Source: Vulcanimicrobiia bacterium (lineage in GTDB: Bacteria > Eremiobacterota > Eremiobacteria > Baltobacterales > Baltobacteraceae). From it: DNA of 28,970 nt. Where the stretch lies: NCBI GenBank assembly GCA_024281135.1, contig JAMXLG010000026.1, positions 1-28,970 of the forward strand, given 5' to 3'. A program made the translations under genes and the position numbers. Shown here in pieces: positions 22,901 to 28,970 of this stretch (within the stretch, counting starts at the first letter, position 1; each line of letters starts with the position of its first letter). The notes beneath the pieces were generated by a model. That model was not told where the DNA came from. It saw only the letters and a program-made list of their open reading frames with translations, and did no database searches.

Positions 22901-23140
22901 GTGTTTTCCGTCCCCGACATCATGGTTGTCTCGGTGCTCGCCCTCTTACTCTTCGGTCCTGACCAGCTGCCGAAGCTGATGCGCCAAGCGGGACGGGTGA
23001 TGCGCGAAGTGCAGAATACGTCGCACTCGTTCATAGCGGAAATGGAGCGAGCTGCGGATGTGAACGAGCAGCAGCAAACGCCGCCGCCGATGCCGCCGCC
23101 CCCTACGGCTCACCCGCCAGACGACGCCACAAGCGCATAA
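22901..23140 (+). CDS. TatA/TatB-type twin-arginine translocase protein
   Basis: The GTG at 22901 gives 79 residues. The layout is that of TatA/TatB: a short start (FSVPDIM), a membrane helix (VVSVLALLLFG), the conserved hinge FGPDQLPKLMRQAG, and an amphipathic helix (RVMREVQNTSHSFIAEMERA). A proline-rich tail follows (TPPPMPPPPTAHPPDD). The family forms the pore or receptor part of the twin-arginine export pathway. TatA and TatB cannot be separated from this alone; the polar residue Asp in GPD replaces the usual Lys or Glu. No tatC is in the window. Its 3' end overlaps the convergent transglycosylase gene by 38 bases. Confidence 0.82.
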   Translation: MFSVPDIMVVSVLALLLFGPDQLPKLMRQAGRVMREVQNTSHSFIAEMERAADVNEQQQTPPPMPPPPTAHPPDDATSA

Positions 23141-23585
23141 CTCGCCGCACGTAGGCCTCCGTCTCGGGATACGGCGGAACGCCGCCATACCGGTCGACTG
23201 CACCTTCGCCCGCATTATATGCCGCGATCGCATCGACGTATTGCTCGGTGCGGCCGTCGTTTGCGTAGTGCTCGAGAAGATCCGCGAGATGCGCGGCGAC
23301 ACCGTGAATGTTTGCGAACGCGTCGTCCGGATCAACGCCGAGATCGCCGGCGGTGGCAGGCATCAATTGACCGAGTCCGCGCGCGCCCGCGCTCGAAACG
23401 GCATCACGCCGCCACGATGATTCGACGGCGATTAATGCGACGAGGAGTCGTGCATCTAACGCGTGAGCATCAGCTTCGCGAATGGTCGCACGCGCGTATT
23501 GCAGCGCGTCGTCCGGTGGAAGCGATGGATTGAAAATGCGCAACGCATGCGCGTAGAGTACCGCCAAAATCGCAAACTGCCGCAT
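23103..23585 (-). CDS. Lytic transglycosylase (SLT domain)
   Basis: The 160-residue protein has the goose-lysozyme-like SLT fold: RLLVALIAVESSWRRDAVS with catalytic Glu55, AGARGLGQLMPATAGDLGV, and AIAAYNAGEGAVDRYGGVPP followed by YPETEAYVRRVMRLW. These enzymes cleave peptidoglycan between MurNAc and GlcNAc. The N-terminus (MRQFAILAVLYAHALRIF) is short and hydrophobic and could be a weak signal sequence or membrane anchor. The ATG at 23585 is the first start. It overlaps the convergent TatA/B-type gene by 38 bases. Confidence 0.88.
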   Translation of the reverse strand: MRQFAILAVLYAHALRIFNPSLPPDDALQYARATIREADAHALDARLLVALIAVESSWRRDAVSSAGARGLGQLMPATAGDLGVDPDDAFANIHGVAAHLADLLEHYANDGRTEQYVDAIAAYNAGEGAVDRYGGVPPYPETEAYVRRVMRLWRRLAGEP

Positions 23586-23632
23586 GCACTTTGTAGGTGC
23601 CGCGGCAATTCGATTTTTGGACGCTGATCCGC

Positions 23633-23920
23633 TTAGATGTTGAAGTTTTCGCGGATTTCGGCGATGCGCTGCGCAAGTTGCGAACGCACTTGCTTGTGCA
23701 AGCGCTCTTTTTGCTCGTCCGGTAACCGGCGGTACACGAAATATCCAGCCGCGGAGACGAGGCCGCCGAGGAGTCCTACGAGCAGCGCCCGGCCTACTTC
23801 ATTTTCGCCCCCATCGGTGCTCTCGGGCTCCTTGCCGAATGCGCCTTGGTAGCCGTTCGCGCGGGACGCTTCGGGCGACCACTGCTCCTCGGGGGGAGTA
23901 GTGCGAAAGCTGTCAGTCAT
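23633..23920 (-). CDS. Small single-pass membrane protein (YtxH-like)
   Basis: This 95-residue protein has a polar N-terminal third (PPEEQWSPEASRANG onward, acidic), one membrane helix at about residues 44-62 (ALLVGLLGGLVSAAGYFVYR) and a charged amphipathic C-terminal helix (LPDEQKERLHKQVRSQLAQR). The arrangement is like YtxH-type stress or envelope proteins, but the assignment is tentative. A strong ribosome-binding site (GGAGG at 23930-23926 on the minus strand, 5 bases before the ATG) supports the start. It lies 50 bases after prp, in the place where rpmA (L27) usually stands. Confidence 0.65.
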   Translation of the reverse strand: MTDSFRTTPPEEQWSPEASRANGYQGAFGKEPESTDGGENEVGRALLVGLLGGLVSAAGYFVYRRLPDEQKERLHKQVRSQLAQRIAEIRENFNI

Positions 23921-23970
23921 GCATGCCTCCTGTGGTAGATGCCTATCGTACCCGATCTTACTTGCGCGTG

Positions 23971-24318
23971 TTACGGTTGTTGCGGCTCGTTTTCCCGCGC
24001 GTAGCGAACGTGCTGCGGATACTGCGATGCGATCTGTCTGACCGCAAGCTCAGCCGTTCGCACGATAGCCACAACGCCCTCGTCGTCGCGGCGAGTTTCT
24101 GGAATACGGAGCTGCATGTCGCCCCGCTCTTGGCGGACCTCGACCGGGACAGTGACGACGGCCTCAAGGCCAAGCCGGGCCGCTTGAAGAATCGCGGAGA
24201 CCGCGGCACAGACGAGCGAATATTCATCGCTCGAGGTTTCTGCAATCTCGACGTGTCCGAGGCCGACAAAAGAAGACAGCCTGTGACGGCTGTCTTCATA
24301 AAACGTGACGGTCAGCAC
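23971..24318 (-). CDS. prp: Ribosomal-processing cysteine protease Prp (YsxB)
   Basis: The 115-residue protein fits the Prp family: N-terminal MLTVTFYEDSRHRLSSF, conserved GLGHVEIAE with His22, and YSLVCAAVSAILQAARLGLE with Cys37 as the likely nucleophile, followed by a strand-rich half. In Firmicutes, Prp removes an N-terminal extension from L27. It is 12 bases downstream of rplU, matching the conserved rplU-prp order. The start is GTG at 24318. The C-terminal tail (RYARENEPQQP) is longer than usual. The expected L27 gene does not follow here. Confidence 0.85.
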   Translation of the reverse strand: MLTVTFYEDSRHRLSSFVGLGHVEIAETSSDEYSLVCAAVSAILQAARLGLEAVVTVPVEVRQERGDMQLRIPETRRDDEGVVAIVRTAELAVRQIASQYPQHVRYARENEPQQP

Positions 24319-24330
24319 CGCAAGCGCGCC

Positions 24331-24642
24331 TTAAAGGCTGATCTTCGTAATCTTGACTTCCGCGAAACGCTGGCGGTGGCCGTTGAGCTTGCGAACGCGC
24401 TTCTTCGGCTTATAGCGGAAGACCAGGATTTTCTTGTCTTTGGCCTGGCGGAGAACGGTGCCGGTAACGGTCGCACCCGAGACGAGCGGGGCGCCCACTT
24501 TCACGTCGCTGCCCGTGCTTGCGAGCACGACGCGGTCGAAGGTCACGTCAGCGCCGGCCTCGGCGTCGACGAGGTCCGTTCGAATGATATCGCCCTCGGC
24601 GACGCGCAATTGCTTGCCGCCGGTCTCAATGATCGCGTACAT
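24331..24642 (-). CDS. rplU: Ribosomal protein L21
   Basis: The ATG at 24642 gives 103 residues, the usual length. The sequence is MYAIIETGGKQLRVAEGD..., then FDRVVLASTGSDVKVGAP, and the end IDILVFRYKPKKRVRK-like tail (KILVFRYKPKKRVRKLNGHR) that binds 23S rRNA. A longer frame from 24681 only reads through the promoter, so I reject it. The -10 box ends 9 bases before this ATG, so the leader is very short. Confidence 0.96.
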   Translation of the reverse strand: MYAIIETGGKQLRVAEGDIIRTDLVDAEAGADVTFDRVVLASTGSDVKVGAPLVSGATVTGTVLRQAKDKKILVFRYKPKKRVRKLNGHRQRFAEVKITKISL

Positions 24643-24651
24643 AACCGTGAC

Positions 24652-24681
24652 ACGATACCAGGGTGCCCACCCCACTGTCAA
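24652..24681 (-). promoter_or_regulatory. Promoter of rplU-prp
   Basis: On the minus strand, TTGACA (24681-24676) is a perfect -35 and TATCGT (24657-24652) is the -10, with an 18-base spacer. Transcription would begin about 3 bases before the ATG at 24642. Confidence 0.65.
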
Positions 24682-24689
24682 CGACCCAG

Positions 24690-24718
24690 TTGACGTGGTG
24701 GCGAAGAAGCTGTATCGT
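24690..24718 (+). promoter_or_regulatory. Promoter of the ABC-2 exporter operon
   Basis: TTGACG (24690-24695) is separated by 17 bases from TATCGT (24713-24718), the same -10 hexamer as the divergent rplU promoter. The bases TG before the -10 may help as an extended -10. Transcription would start near 24725, leaving a leader of about 34 bases that contains the operator-like repeat. Confidence 0.6.
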
Positions 24719-24725
24719 GCAGATA

Positions 24726-24747
24726 AGTCTAAGTTATAGACTAGTCT
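24726..24747 (+). promoter_or_regulatory. Inverted-repeat operator (or RNA hairpin) in the ABC-2 operon leader
   Basis: AGTCTA (24726-24731) and TAGACT (24737-24742) are inverted across five bases. The second arm also forms the perfect 10-base palindrome AGACTAGTCT (24738-24747). There are three AGTCT-type half-sites in 22 bases, at or just after the predicted transcription start and immediately before the ribosome-binding site GGAGGGG (24748-24754). The operon's own wHTH protein is the likeliest binder. Confidence 0.55.
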
Positions 24748-24758
24748 GGAGGGGCGCT

Positions 24759-25325
24759 ATGGACGCATCCGACGCGCGCGAGCACCTGGAGATGATCGAA
24801 CGGATCATTGCGGCGTCGTCTCAGAAGCTGGAGGCGGGTGGCGAGTTCTTCGTCATCTGGGGCGTTGCCGGCGCCGCGCTCGACGTCCTGAGCACGCTCG
24901 TCTACACCGGACATTTGCCGACCGCCGCGCTGTGGGGCAACGCGGCGATTCTGATCGTGGCGGTGACGCTCTCCATTATCCGGGGACGTGCCTATCGAAA
25001 GAACCTGGGGCGGTTGTCGCTGTTGCAACGCGAGTATTTCAACGTGTTGTGGCTTGCGATCGCACTCGGCTTCGTAACGAATCTGATCGGATTCAATTTG
25101 TTCTCCTTTACCGGAGAACTGGCGATATGGAATGTTCTCGAAGCGCTCGTGCTTCTCTACATCGGAATCCACGGTAATCGCCGCGCGCAAATCGCCGGCA
25201 TTTTCATGGTGGTCACGGTCGGGCTCGCGAATTTCGTGCTGCCATACAGCGGATACGTTCTTGCGGCCGGACCGCTCTTCGCTTACGCGGGATTCGGCGC
25301 TGCGGAGTTGCTCGCGCGCGACTAG
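24759..25325 (+). CDS. Five-helix membrane protein of the ABC-2 operon
   Basis: The ATG at 24759, with GGAGGGG 4 bases upstream, gives 188 residues. After a soluble helical start (REHLEMIERIIAASSQKLEA) there are about five membrane helices (FFVIWGVAGAALDVLS, GNAAILIVAVTLSII, VLWLAIALGFVTNLIGF, IWNVLEALVLLYIGI, IFMVVTVGLANFVL). No known family is recognised. The gene is the first in an operon with a wHTH regulator 3 bases downstream and an ABC-2 exporter. This order is often seen where the membrane protein has an accessory or sensing role, which is inference here. A longer frame from 24663 would cross the promoter, so I reject it. Confidence 0.75.
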   Translation: MDASDAREHLEMIERIIAASSQKLEAGGEFFVIWGVAGAALDVLSTLVYTGHLPTAALWGNAAILIVAVTLSIIRGRAYRKNLGRLSLLQREYFNVLWLAIALGFVTNLIGFNLFSFTGELAIWNVLEALVLLYIGIHGNRRAQIAGIFMVVTVGLANFVLPYSGYVLAAGPLFAYAGFGAAELLARD

Positions 25326-25328
25326 CTC

Positions 25329-25616
25329 ATGGACGAACTGCTGCTCTCCAAAATTCGTCTCGGCATAATCGCGGAGTTGCTGGGATCGCAATGGGTCTCG
25401 TTCTCGGAACTGCAGCAAGCGGTTCAAACGACGAACGGCAATCTGGGCGCTCACCTTGGCAAGCTTGTTGACGCGGGTTACGTCCAAGAAGAAAAAACGT
25501 TTGTCGACCGGCGGCCGCAATCACGCTATCACCTCACCGAAAAAGGGCGCGACGCTTTCGTCGCCCACGTGAAAACGCTCGAGCAGTTGCTCGGAAACGC
25601 AGAGGAACGTGCATGA
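25329..25616 (+). CDS. Winged-helix transcriptional regulator (MarR/PadR-like, small)
   Basis: The 95-residue protein is a single winged-helix domain: LLLSKIRLGIIAELLGSQ, SFSELQQAVQTTNGNLGAHL as the recognition region, then GKLVDAGYVQEEKTFVDRRP as wing and RYHLTEKGRDAF at the end. The type is common next to ABC-2 exporters. It likely represses its own operon by binding the AGTCTA/TAGACT repeat at 24726-24747; that is inference. It begins 3 bases after the membrane-protein stop, and its TGA overlaps the ATPase start (ATGA). Confidence 0.85.
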   Translation: MDELLLSKIRLGIIAELLGSQWVSFSELQQAVQTTNGNLGAHLGKLVDAGYVQEEKTFVDRRPQSRYHLTEKGRDAFVAHVKTLEQLLGNAEERA

Positions 25617-26401
25617 TTAATTTTCACGATGTTCGCAAGCGCTATGGCGCGACCGACGCTCTGCGAGGCGTTTCGTTCTCGGTCGAGCGCGGCGAGTGCG
25701 TTGCGCTACTGGGCCCGAACGGCGCGGGGAAGACGACCGCGCTCGAGATTCTCCTCGGAATGCGGCACGCCGACGCGGGCTTCGCATCGATCGACGGGAG
25801 CGTTGCGTGTACGCCGCAGACGACGGGCTTTCCGGATGCCTTGCGAGTGCGTGAGCTCGTTGAGTTTGCCGCCGCGCATTATCGGGATGCCGCCGACCCG
25901 ATCGACGTGCTTGACGCGTTCGACTTAGCTGAATTGCAGGCGAAACGCGCGGGCGATCTCTCGGGCGGAGAGCAGCGCCGTCTTGCACTTGCGCTCGCGT
26001 TTGTCGCGAACACGGAGATCGTCGTTCTTGATGAGCCGAGCACCGGACTCGATGCGGAGTCGCGCCGGAAGTTGTGGACGCACTTGCGTTCCGGCTTCGC
26101 GCAGCGGACGACGCTCTTTACGACACATTACATGGAAGAAGCAGAGGCGCTCGCGACCCGCGTCGTCGTGCTCGAGCGCGGAATCATTCTCTTCGACGGA
26201 ACACCCGCGCAATTTCGCGACCGGTTCGGCCGCCGCCGCGTCGAGTACGTTCAAGATGGGGTGCGTACGGTCGTCACACCCAAGGATACCGATGCTTATG
26301 TGCGCGCACTCGTGCACGACGAGATTCCGTTCACCGATTTGCGCGTGACTCAATCTTCGTTTGAAGATGTCTTTCTTTCCCTTACGGGAGCACAGCAATG
26401 A
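25613..26401 (+). CDS. ABC-2 type exporter ATP-binding protein
   Basis: This 262-residue protein is a single ABC ATPase domain. Walker A is GPNGAGKTT (residues about 33-41), the Q-loop is CTPQTTGFP, the signature is LSGGEQRRL, Walker B is IVVLDEPSTGLD, and the switch His is in FTTHYMEEAEAL. The C-terminal part after about residue 200 is a short beta-rich extension (RRVEYVQDGVRTVVTPKDTD) typical of drug or lipid exporters. It powers the permease encoded next. Start and stop both overlap neighbours by 4 bases. Substrate is unknown. Confidence 0.93.
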   Translation: MINFHDVRKRYGATDALRGVSFSVERGECVALLGPNGAGKTTALEILLGMRHADAGFASIDGSVACTPQTTGFPDALRVRELVEFAAAHYRDAADPIDVLDAFDLAELQAKRAGDLSGGEQRRLALALAFVANTEIVVLDEPSTGLDAESRRKLWTHLRSGFAQRTTLFTTHYMEEAEALATRVVVLERGIILFDGTPAQFRDRFGRRRVEYVQDGVRTVVTPKDTDAYVRALVHDEIPFTDLRVTQSSFEDVFLSLTGAQQ

Positions 26402-27138
26402 TTCGTCAACTGCAAGCGCATGTGGCGCTCTTATTTCTCGATATCGTGCGCACGCCGGCGTTCGTGATTCCCACGGTCCTGTTCCCGGCGATGTTCTACA
26501 CGATCTTCGGCGTGCCATACGCGCGTGCGAGTGCGGACGCCGCGAATCAAATTCTCGCGTCGTTCATATGCTTTGCCGCCGTTGGCGTGGCGCTCTTTCA
26601 ATTCGGCGTCGGCATAGCGACGGAACGCGGCCGTCCCTGGGAACGCTATCTCCGCTCGCTACCGGTTTTCGTTGAAGTGCGGTTTGCATCGCGCGTCATC
26701 GTTGCGATGACCTTTGCGTTGATGGCCGCCCTGCTCGTCGCCGTCATCGGAAAAGTGTTTACACCCGTGTCGTTCGACGCGGCGCAATGGGCGACGCTCG
26801 CGCTCTACGCGATTGCCGGCGCGGTACCGTTCGTCATGCTCGGAATCGCGATTGCCTATCTGGTACCGCCGCGCGGAGCGTTACCGGTCACGAACATCGT
26901 TTATCTGCTCGCGTCGTTTGCCGGCGGATTCTGGATGCCGCCGCAAGAGCTTCCGGGCTTCGCGGCGGCGATTTCTCCGTATCTGCCGACCCGTCAGTAC
27001 GGTGAGCTTCTGTGGAGCGTCGCCGCGCCGGGACATAATGCATCGCAAGCGACGCTTATGCTCGCATGTTTTACGCTTGCGTTTTCAGTCGTCGCGATTA
27101 TCGGATATCGTCGCGACGAACGCTCACGTTATGCGTGA
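26398..27138 (+). CDS. ABC-2 type exporter permease
   Basis: The 246-residue membrane protein has six hydrophobic segments in the ABC-2 layout, including TPAFVIPTVLFPAMFYTIFG near residues 19-38 and the amphipathic coupling region ERGRPWERYLRSLPV at about 79-93. The conserved C-terminal feature is FAGGFWMPPQELPGF, then SPYLPTRQYGELLW. It would export a lipid, antibiotic or peptide with the ATPase upstream (4-base ATGA overlap). Its 3' end overlaps the convergent secreted-protein gene by 10 bases. Confidence 0.9.
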   Translation: MIRQLQAHVALLFLDIVRTPAFVIPTVLFPAMFYTIFGVPYARASADAANQILASFICFAAVGVALFQFGVGIATERGRPWERYLRSLPVFVEVRFASRVIVAMTFALMAALLVAVIGKVFTPVSFDAAQWATLALYAIAGAVPFVMLGIAIAYLVPPRGALPVTNIVYLLASFAGGFWMPPQELPGFAAAISPYLPTRQYGELLWSVAAPGHNASQATLMLACFTLAFSVVAIIGYRRDERSRYA

Positions 27139-27437
27139 GGAGCAGGTGAAGGGCTTGCTTTCGCCGGCGCGGGTGAAGCGCAGTTCGTTTCATCTGCCGT
27201 CGTTGATCCGGGCTGAGATACGGCAGATCCAGACGGGGAATTCGATGCTGAACCGCTGCTTTGAATCGGCTGACTGCCGCTGCTCGTTCTTGACATGTTC
27301 GATTCACCGCACGGCGCAGGCGTCGGTGTCGATGCGGGCGCAGGTGCTTGCGACTGCGCAACCTGCGGAGCAAATACAACGAGCATCCCGGTTGCAACTA
27401 CGGCGACTGCCAGGCGCGTGAAAAATGAGGATTTCAT
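27129..27437 (-). CDS. Secreted low-complexity Ser/Pro/Ala-rich protein
   Basis: From the ATG at 27437 this is a 102-residue protein. It has a typical signal peptide (basic MKSSFFTR, hydrophobic LAVAVVATGMLVVFA, cleavage near VAQSQA). The mature 70 residues are almost entirely Ala, Pro, Ser, Thr, Gly and Gln (PAPASTPTPAPCGESN; SSGSASNSPSGSAVSQ; SPAPAKASPSPAPH), with two Cys residues. It is probably disordered and extracytoplasmic. No family is recognised. A frame from 27482 adds 15 residues without function. The promoter region carries GTCTA/TAGAC half-sites like those of the neighbouring exporter operon. Confidence 0.6.
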   Translation of the reverse strand: MKSSFFTRLAVAVVATGMLVVFAPQVAQSQAPAPASTPTPAPCGESNMSRTSSGSQPIQSSGSASNSPSGSAVSQPGSTTADETNCASPAPAKASPSPAPHA

Positions 27438-27454
27438 TTCTTGCTGCCCCTTTC

Positions 27455-27487
27455 GTCTATTAGACAAGCGGCAGCATAACAACGCAA
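27455..27487 (-). promoter_or_regulatory. Probable promoter of the secreted low-complexity protein, with palindrome
   Basis: On the minus strand, TTGCGT (27487-27482) and TCTAAT (27464-27459) are separated by 17 bases. The palindrome GTCTATTAGAC (27455-27465) covers the -10 box. Its half-sites match those in the exporter-operon operator at 24726-24747. Confidence 0.45.
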
Positions 27488-27518
27488 TCCGCCGATTCTA
27501 GTGAACGGCGAGAGAAAA

Positions 27519-28970
27519 TTATGGAGTAATGACCAGCCGCTCAACTGCGGCACGATCGACGGCGCTATCCGAATATGGCAACGGAAGCAAATCACCCGCA
27601 ATCCAAGCAGTTGCCTCATCGGTGTAATGGCCGGATCCCGGCCGTCCCGAGTTGCCTTGCGGAATCGTGATGCCGCCTTCATCCCAATTTCCGACATCCC
27701 ACACGGCACGATAGCTTTGCGAGAATCCGTTGTTTTGCACGTGCACGGTGTACGCATCGCCGTTACCTGCAAAAGTTGACCCATTCAAGAAACGCATGCC
27801 GAGCAATGCGAGCGGATGTCGAACGGTTACGGCACCGGCGACGCTCCACGGCGGCGGCGACGCGGGAAGCGTAATACTTGCAACGATGCCGGGCTTGCCC
27901 CGCGCTGCGATCAGTCCGGTCGAGAATTCGCCATAGTGTTGCGTCAGTTGTTCGCGAGCGTGAAAAGCATCCGTCGCTTGAGTCGAATCGGGCGTAAAGC
28001 GTCCGTCCCATGATTGTAGCGGTTTGAAGTACTGCGCAAATTCGCGCTCGGCAGTGGAAAGCGTGTCCATCTGCATTGCTGCAAAATACGGAACGTCGTA
28101 ATGGGTGCGGGCGCGCAGCAGTTCAGCGATGCGATGTGCGCGGTAGGGTGGACGAAATTCCGCGGTAAGGCGGTACGGATAGCCGTTTCCATACATTTTG
28201 TTGTTTGCCGACCACACGATGGCGCTTCGCGACGCCGCAACGTGCGGCAGCGCGTCGAATGGAATCGGCGGGTAGGTCTTCGCGAGGTCCGACGAAGGAT
28301 GAAGTCCTCGCGACCATAGTGGATCGTCGGGAATTTCGCCCGCGAGTTGATACGCGACGCGCCCGCTCGTATCGGCGAGTGCAAAATTTTGCGTGGGTCC
28401 GGGATACGAACGCAGCGCGCGAATCGCGCCGGCAATGTTGTGCGCTTCATCGAGCCCGCGGAAGGTCGAGAGTGGAGAAGCGGGCGTCGCATACGCATTC
28501 CACCGCACCAGCACGAACCGGTCTTTGCCGCGTACATGTACGGTAGTGCCAAACTCGCGCGGACCTCGGTAGTAACGCTTCGTGACATTCGAGCCGAAAC
28601 GCACGTGAAACGTTTCCGTCGGCCAGAAACGCGAATCAAGGTGCGCCGGAGGATCGAAAACAGAAAGCGCCGTGACGCTGCCGTTGGTTGCGCCCCATGC
28701 GATCGAATCGTTGTGTCCCAGAATAACGCCGGGAACGCCGGCCAGTACGGCTCCGGCGGCGTGAAAGTCCGGTGCGTGCAAATCGACGAGGTACCAGACG
28801 CCCGGAATTCCGAGCCGCAGATGCGGGTCGCTCGCAAGCAGTGAGCGGCCCGTAGACGTGTGCGCGGCACCTGCCGCCCATTCGTTGCTTCCGACGGGTG
28901 GACGCCGATCGAAGAGCGAGCGAATCATCGCTGACGTCGACGTGCAGTGAGCCGGATCGGCGATTTTCGC
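27519..28970 (-). CDS. Penicillin acylase-family (Ntn-hydrolase) enzyme, C-terminal part; 5' end beyond the window
   Basis: The frame is open to the right edge: codons before the ATG at 28928 read on without a stop, so this is the beta-subunit part of a longer gene. The autoprocessing site is visible as PVGSNEW, where the serine (codon 28889-28887) would become the N-terminal nucleophile of the beta subunit. Further family signs are LLASDPHLRLGIPGVWYLVD, GVPGVILGHNDSIAWG followed by ATNGSV, and GSFN-type Asn-rich patches including FALADTSGRVAYQLAGEIP and WSANNKMYGNGYPYR. The family includes penicillin G acylase, acyl-homoserine lactone acylases and related amidases, which are exported and cut into two chains. 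The substrate cannot be told. The alpha subunit and signal peptide lie outside the window. Confidence 0.88.
   Translation of the reverse strand, partial: AKIADPAHCTSTSAMIRSLFDRRPPVGSNEWAAGAAHTSTGRSLLASDPHLRLGIPGVWYLVDLHAPDFHAAGAVLAGVPGVILGHNDSIAWGATNGSVTALSVFDPPAHLDSRFWPTETFHVRFGSNVTKRYYRGPREFGTTVHVRGKDRFVLVRWNAYATPASPLSTFRGLDEAHNIAGAIRALRSYPGPTQNFALADTSGRVAYQLAGEIPDDPLWSRGLHPSSDLAKTYPPIPFDALPHVAASRSAIVWSANNKMYGNGYPYRLTAEFRPPYRAHRIAELLRARTHYDVPYFAAMQMDTLSTAEREFAQYFKPLQSWDGRFTPDSTQATDAFHAREQLTQHYGEFSTGLIAARGKPGIVASITLPASPPPWSVAGAVTVRHPLALLGMRFLNGSTFAGNGDAYTVHVQNNGFSQSYRAVWDVGNWDEGGITIPQGNSGRPGSGHYTDEATAWIAGDLLPLPYSDSAVDRAAVERLVITP

Noticed and set aside
24677..24695. Inverted repeat GTCAAC-6-GTTGAC between rplU and the exporter operon
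   Set aside because: It is explained by the two -35 boxes (TTGACA and TTGACG) of divergent promoters facing each other, so I do not list it as an operator.
28970..28970. tRNA, rRNA, CRISPR, insertion sequences and prophage genes anywhere in the window
   Set aside because: No cloverleaf, repeat-spacer array, transposase or phage motif was recognised in any reading, and no intergenic gap exceeds about 120 bases.

Overview
The window is dense bacterial DNA of moderately high GC content (roughly 55-60 % by eye). It holds about 38 protein genes, no RNA genes, and no insertion sequence, prophage or CRISPR array that I can see. The housekeeping genes (trmD, rplS, lepB, rbgA, rnhB, yraN, rplU, prp) are chromosomal. 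Many genes lack a clear Shine-Dalgarno site, and several have a -10-like box only 6-9 bases before the start codon. The mix would suit a little-studied phylum such as Eremiobacterota (WPS-2), but that is an impression from gene content and codon style, not a demonstrated placement.

Layout. 1-87 is the truncated start of a ComM/YifB-type gene, minus strand. 181-2121 holds a secreted aspartyl protease with a PDZ domain, converging on and overlapping an AraC-type regulator. 2179-10176 is a long plus-strand run: three small cytosolic proteins, a sodium:solute symporter, a complete ribose/xylose-type ABC importer (lipoprotein, double ATPase, permease) and a secreted alpha/beta hydrolase 2 bases behind it. 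10180-15104 is a tight six-gene minus-strand cassette. In transcription order it encodes a Ser/Thr kinase, an APC amino-acid permease, a 59-residue membrane protein found here by hand, a membrane-anchored universal stress protein, an exported LolA-like protein and a tyrosine-phosphatase-like protein. 15127-20066 is the conserved trmD-rplS-lepB-rbgA-rnhB-yraN operon, unusual in having three signal peptidase genes in a row.

20078-22375 runs plus: a TPR protein, a Clp-N-like protein, a small ORF plus STAS protein behind a promoter with a palindromic operator, and an agmatinase-family enzyme with a hairpin over its ribosome-binding region. 22347-24642 mixes an unknown protein, a TatA/B-type protein, a lytic transglycosylase, a small membrane protein, Prp protease and L21. 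The expected L27 gene is not next to them. 24759-27138 is an ABC-2 exporter operon with its own winged-helix regulator and a likely operator in its leader. 27129-27437 is a secreted low-complexity protein. 27519-28970 is a penicillin-acylase-family enzyme running off the right edge.

How the parts may work together. The six-gene cassette pairs a kinase and a phosphatase with a transporter and a stress protein, and is the best candidate for an undescribed signalling unit. The sugar importer and the following hydrolase look like one uptake and degradation unit. The wHTH regulator could control both the ABC-2 operon and the convergent secreted-protein gene, since both promoters carry GTCTA/TAGAC half-sites. 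All functions are read from motifs; no database search was possible.
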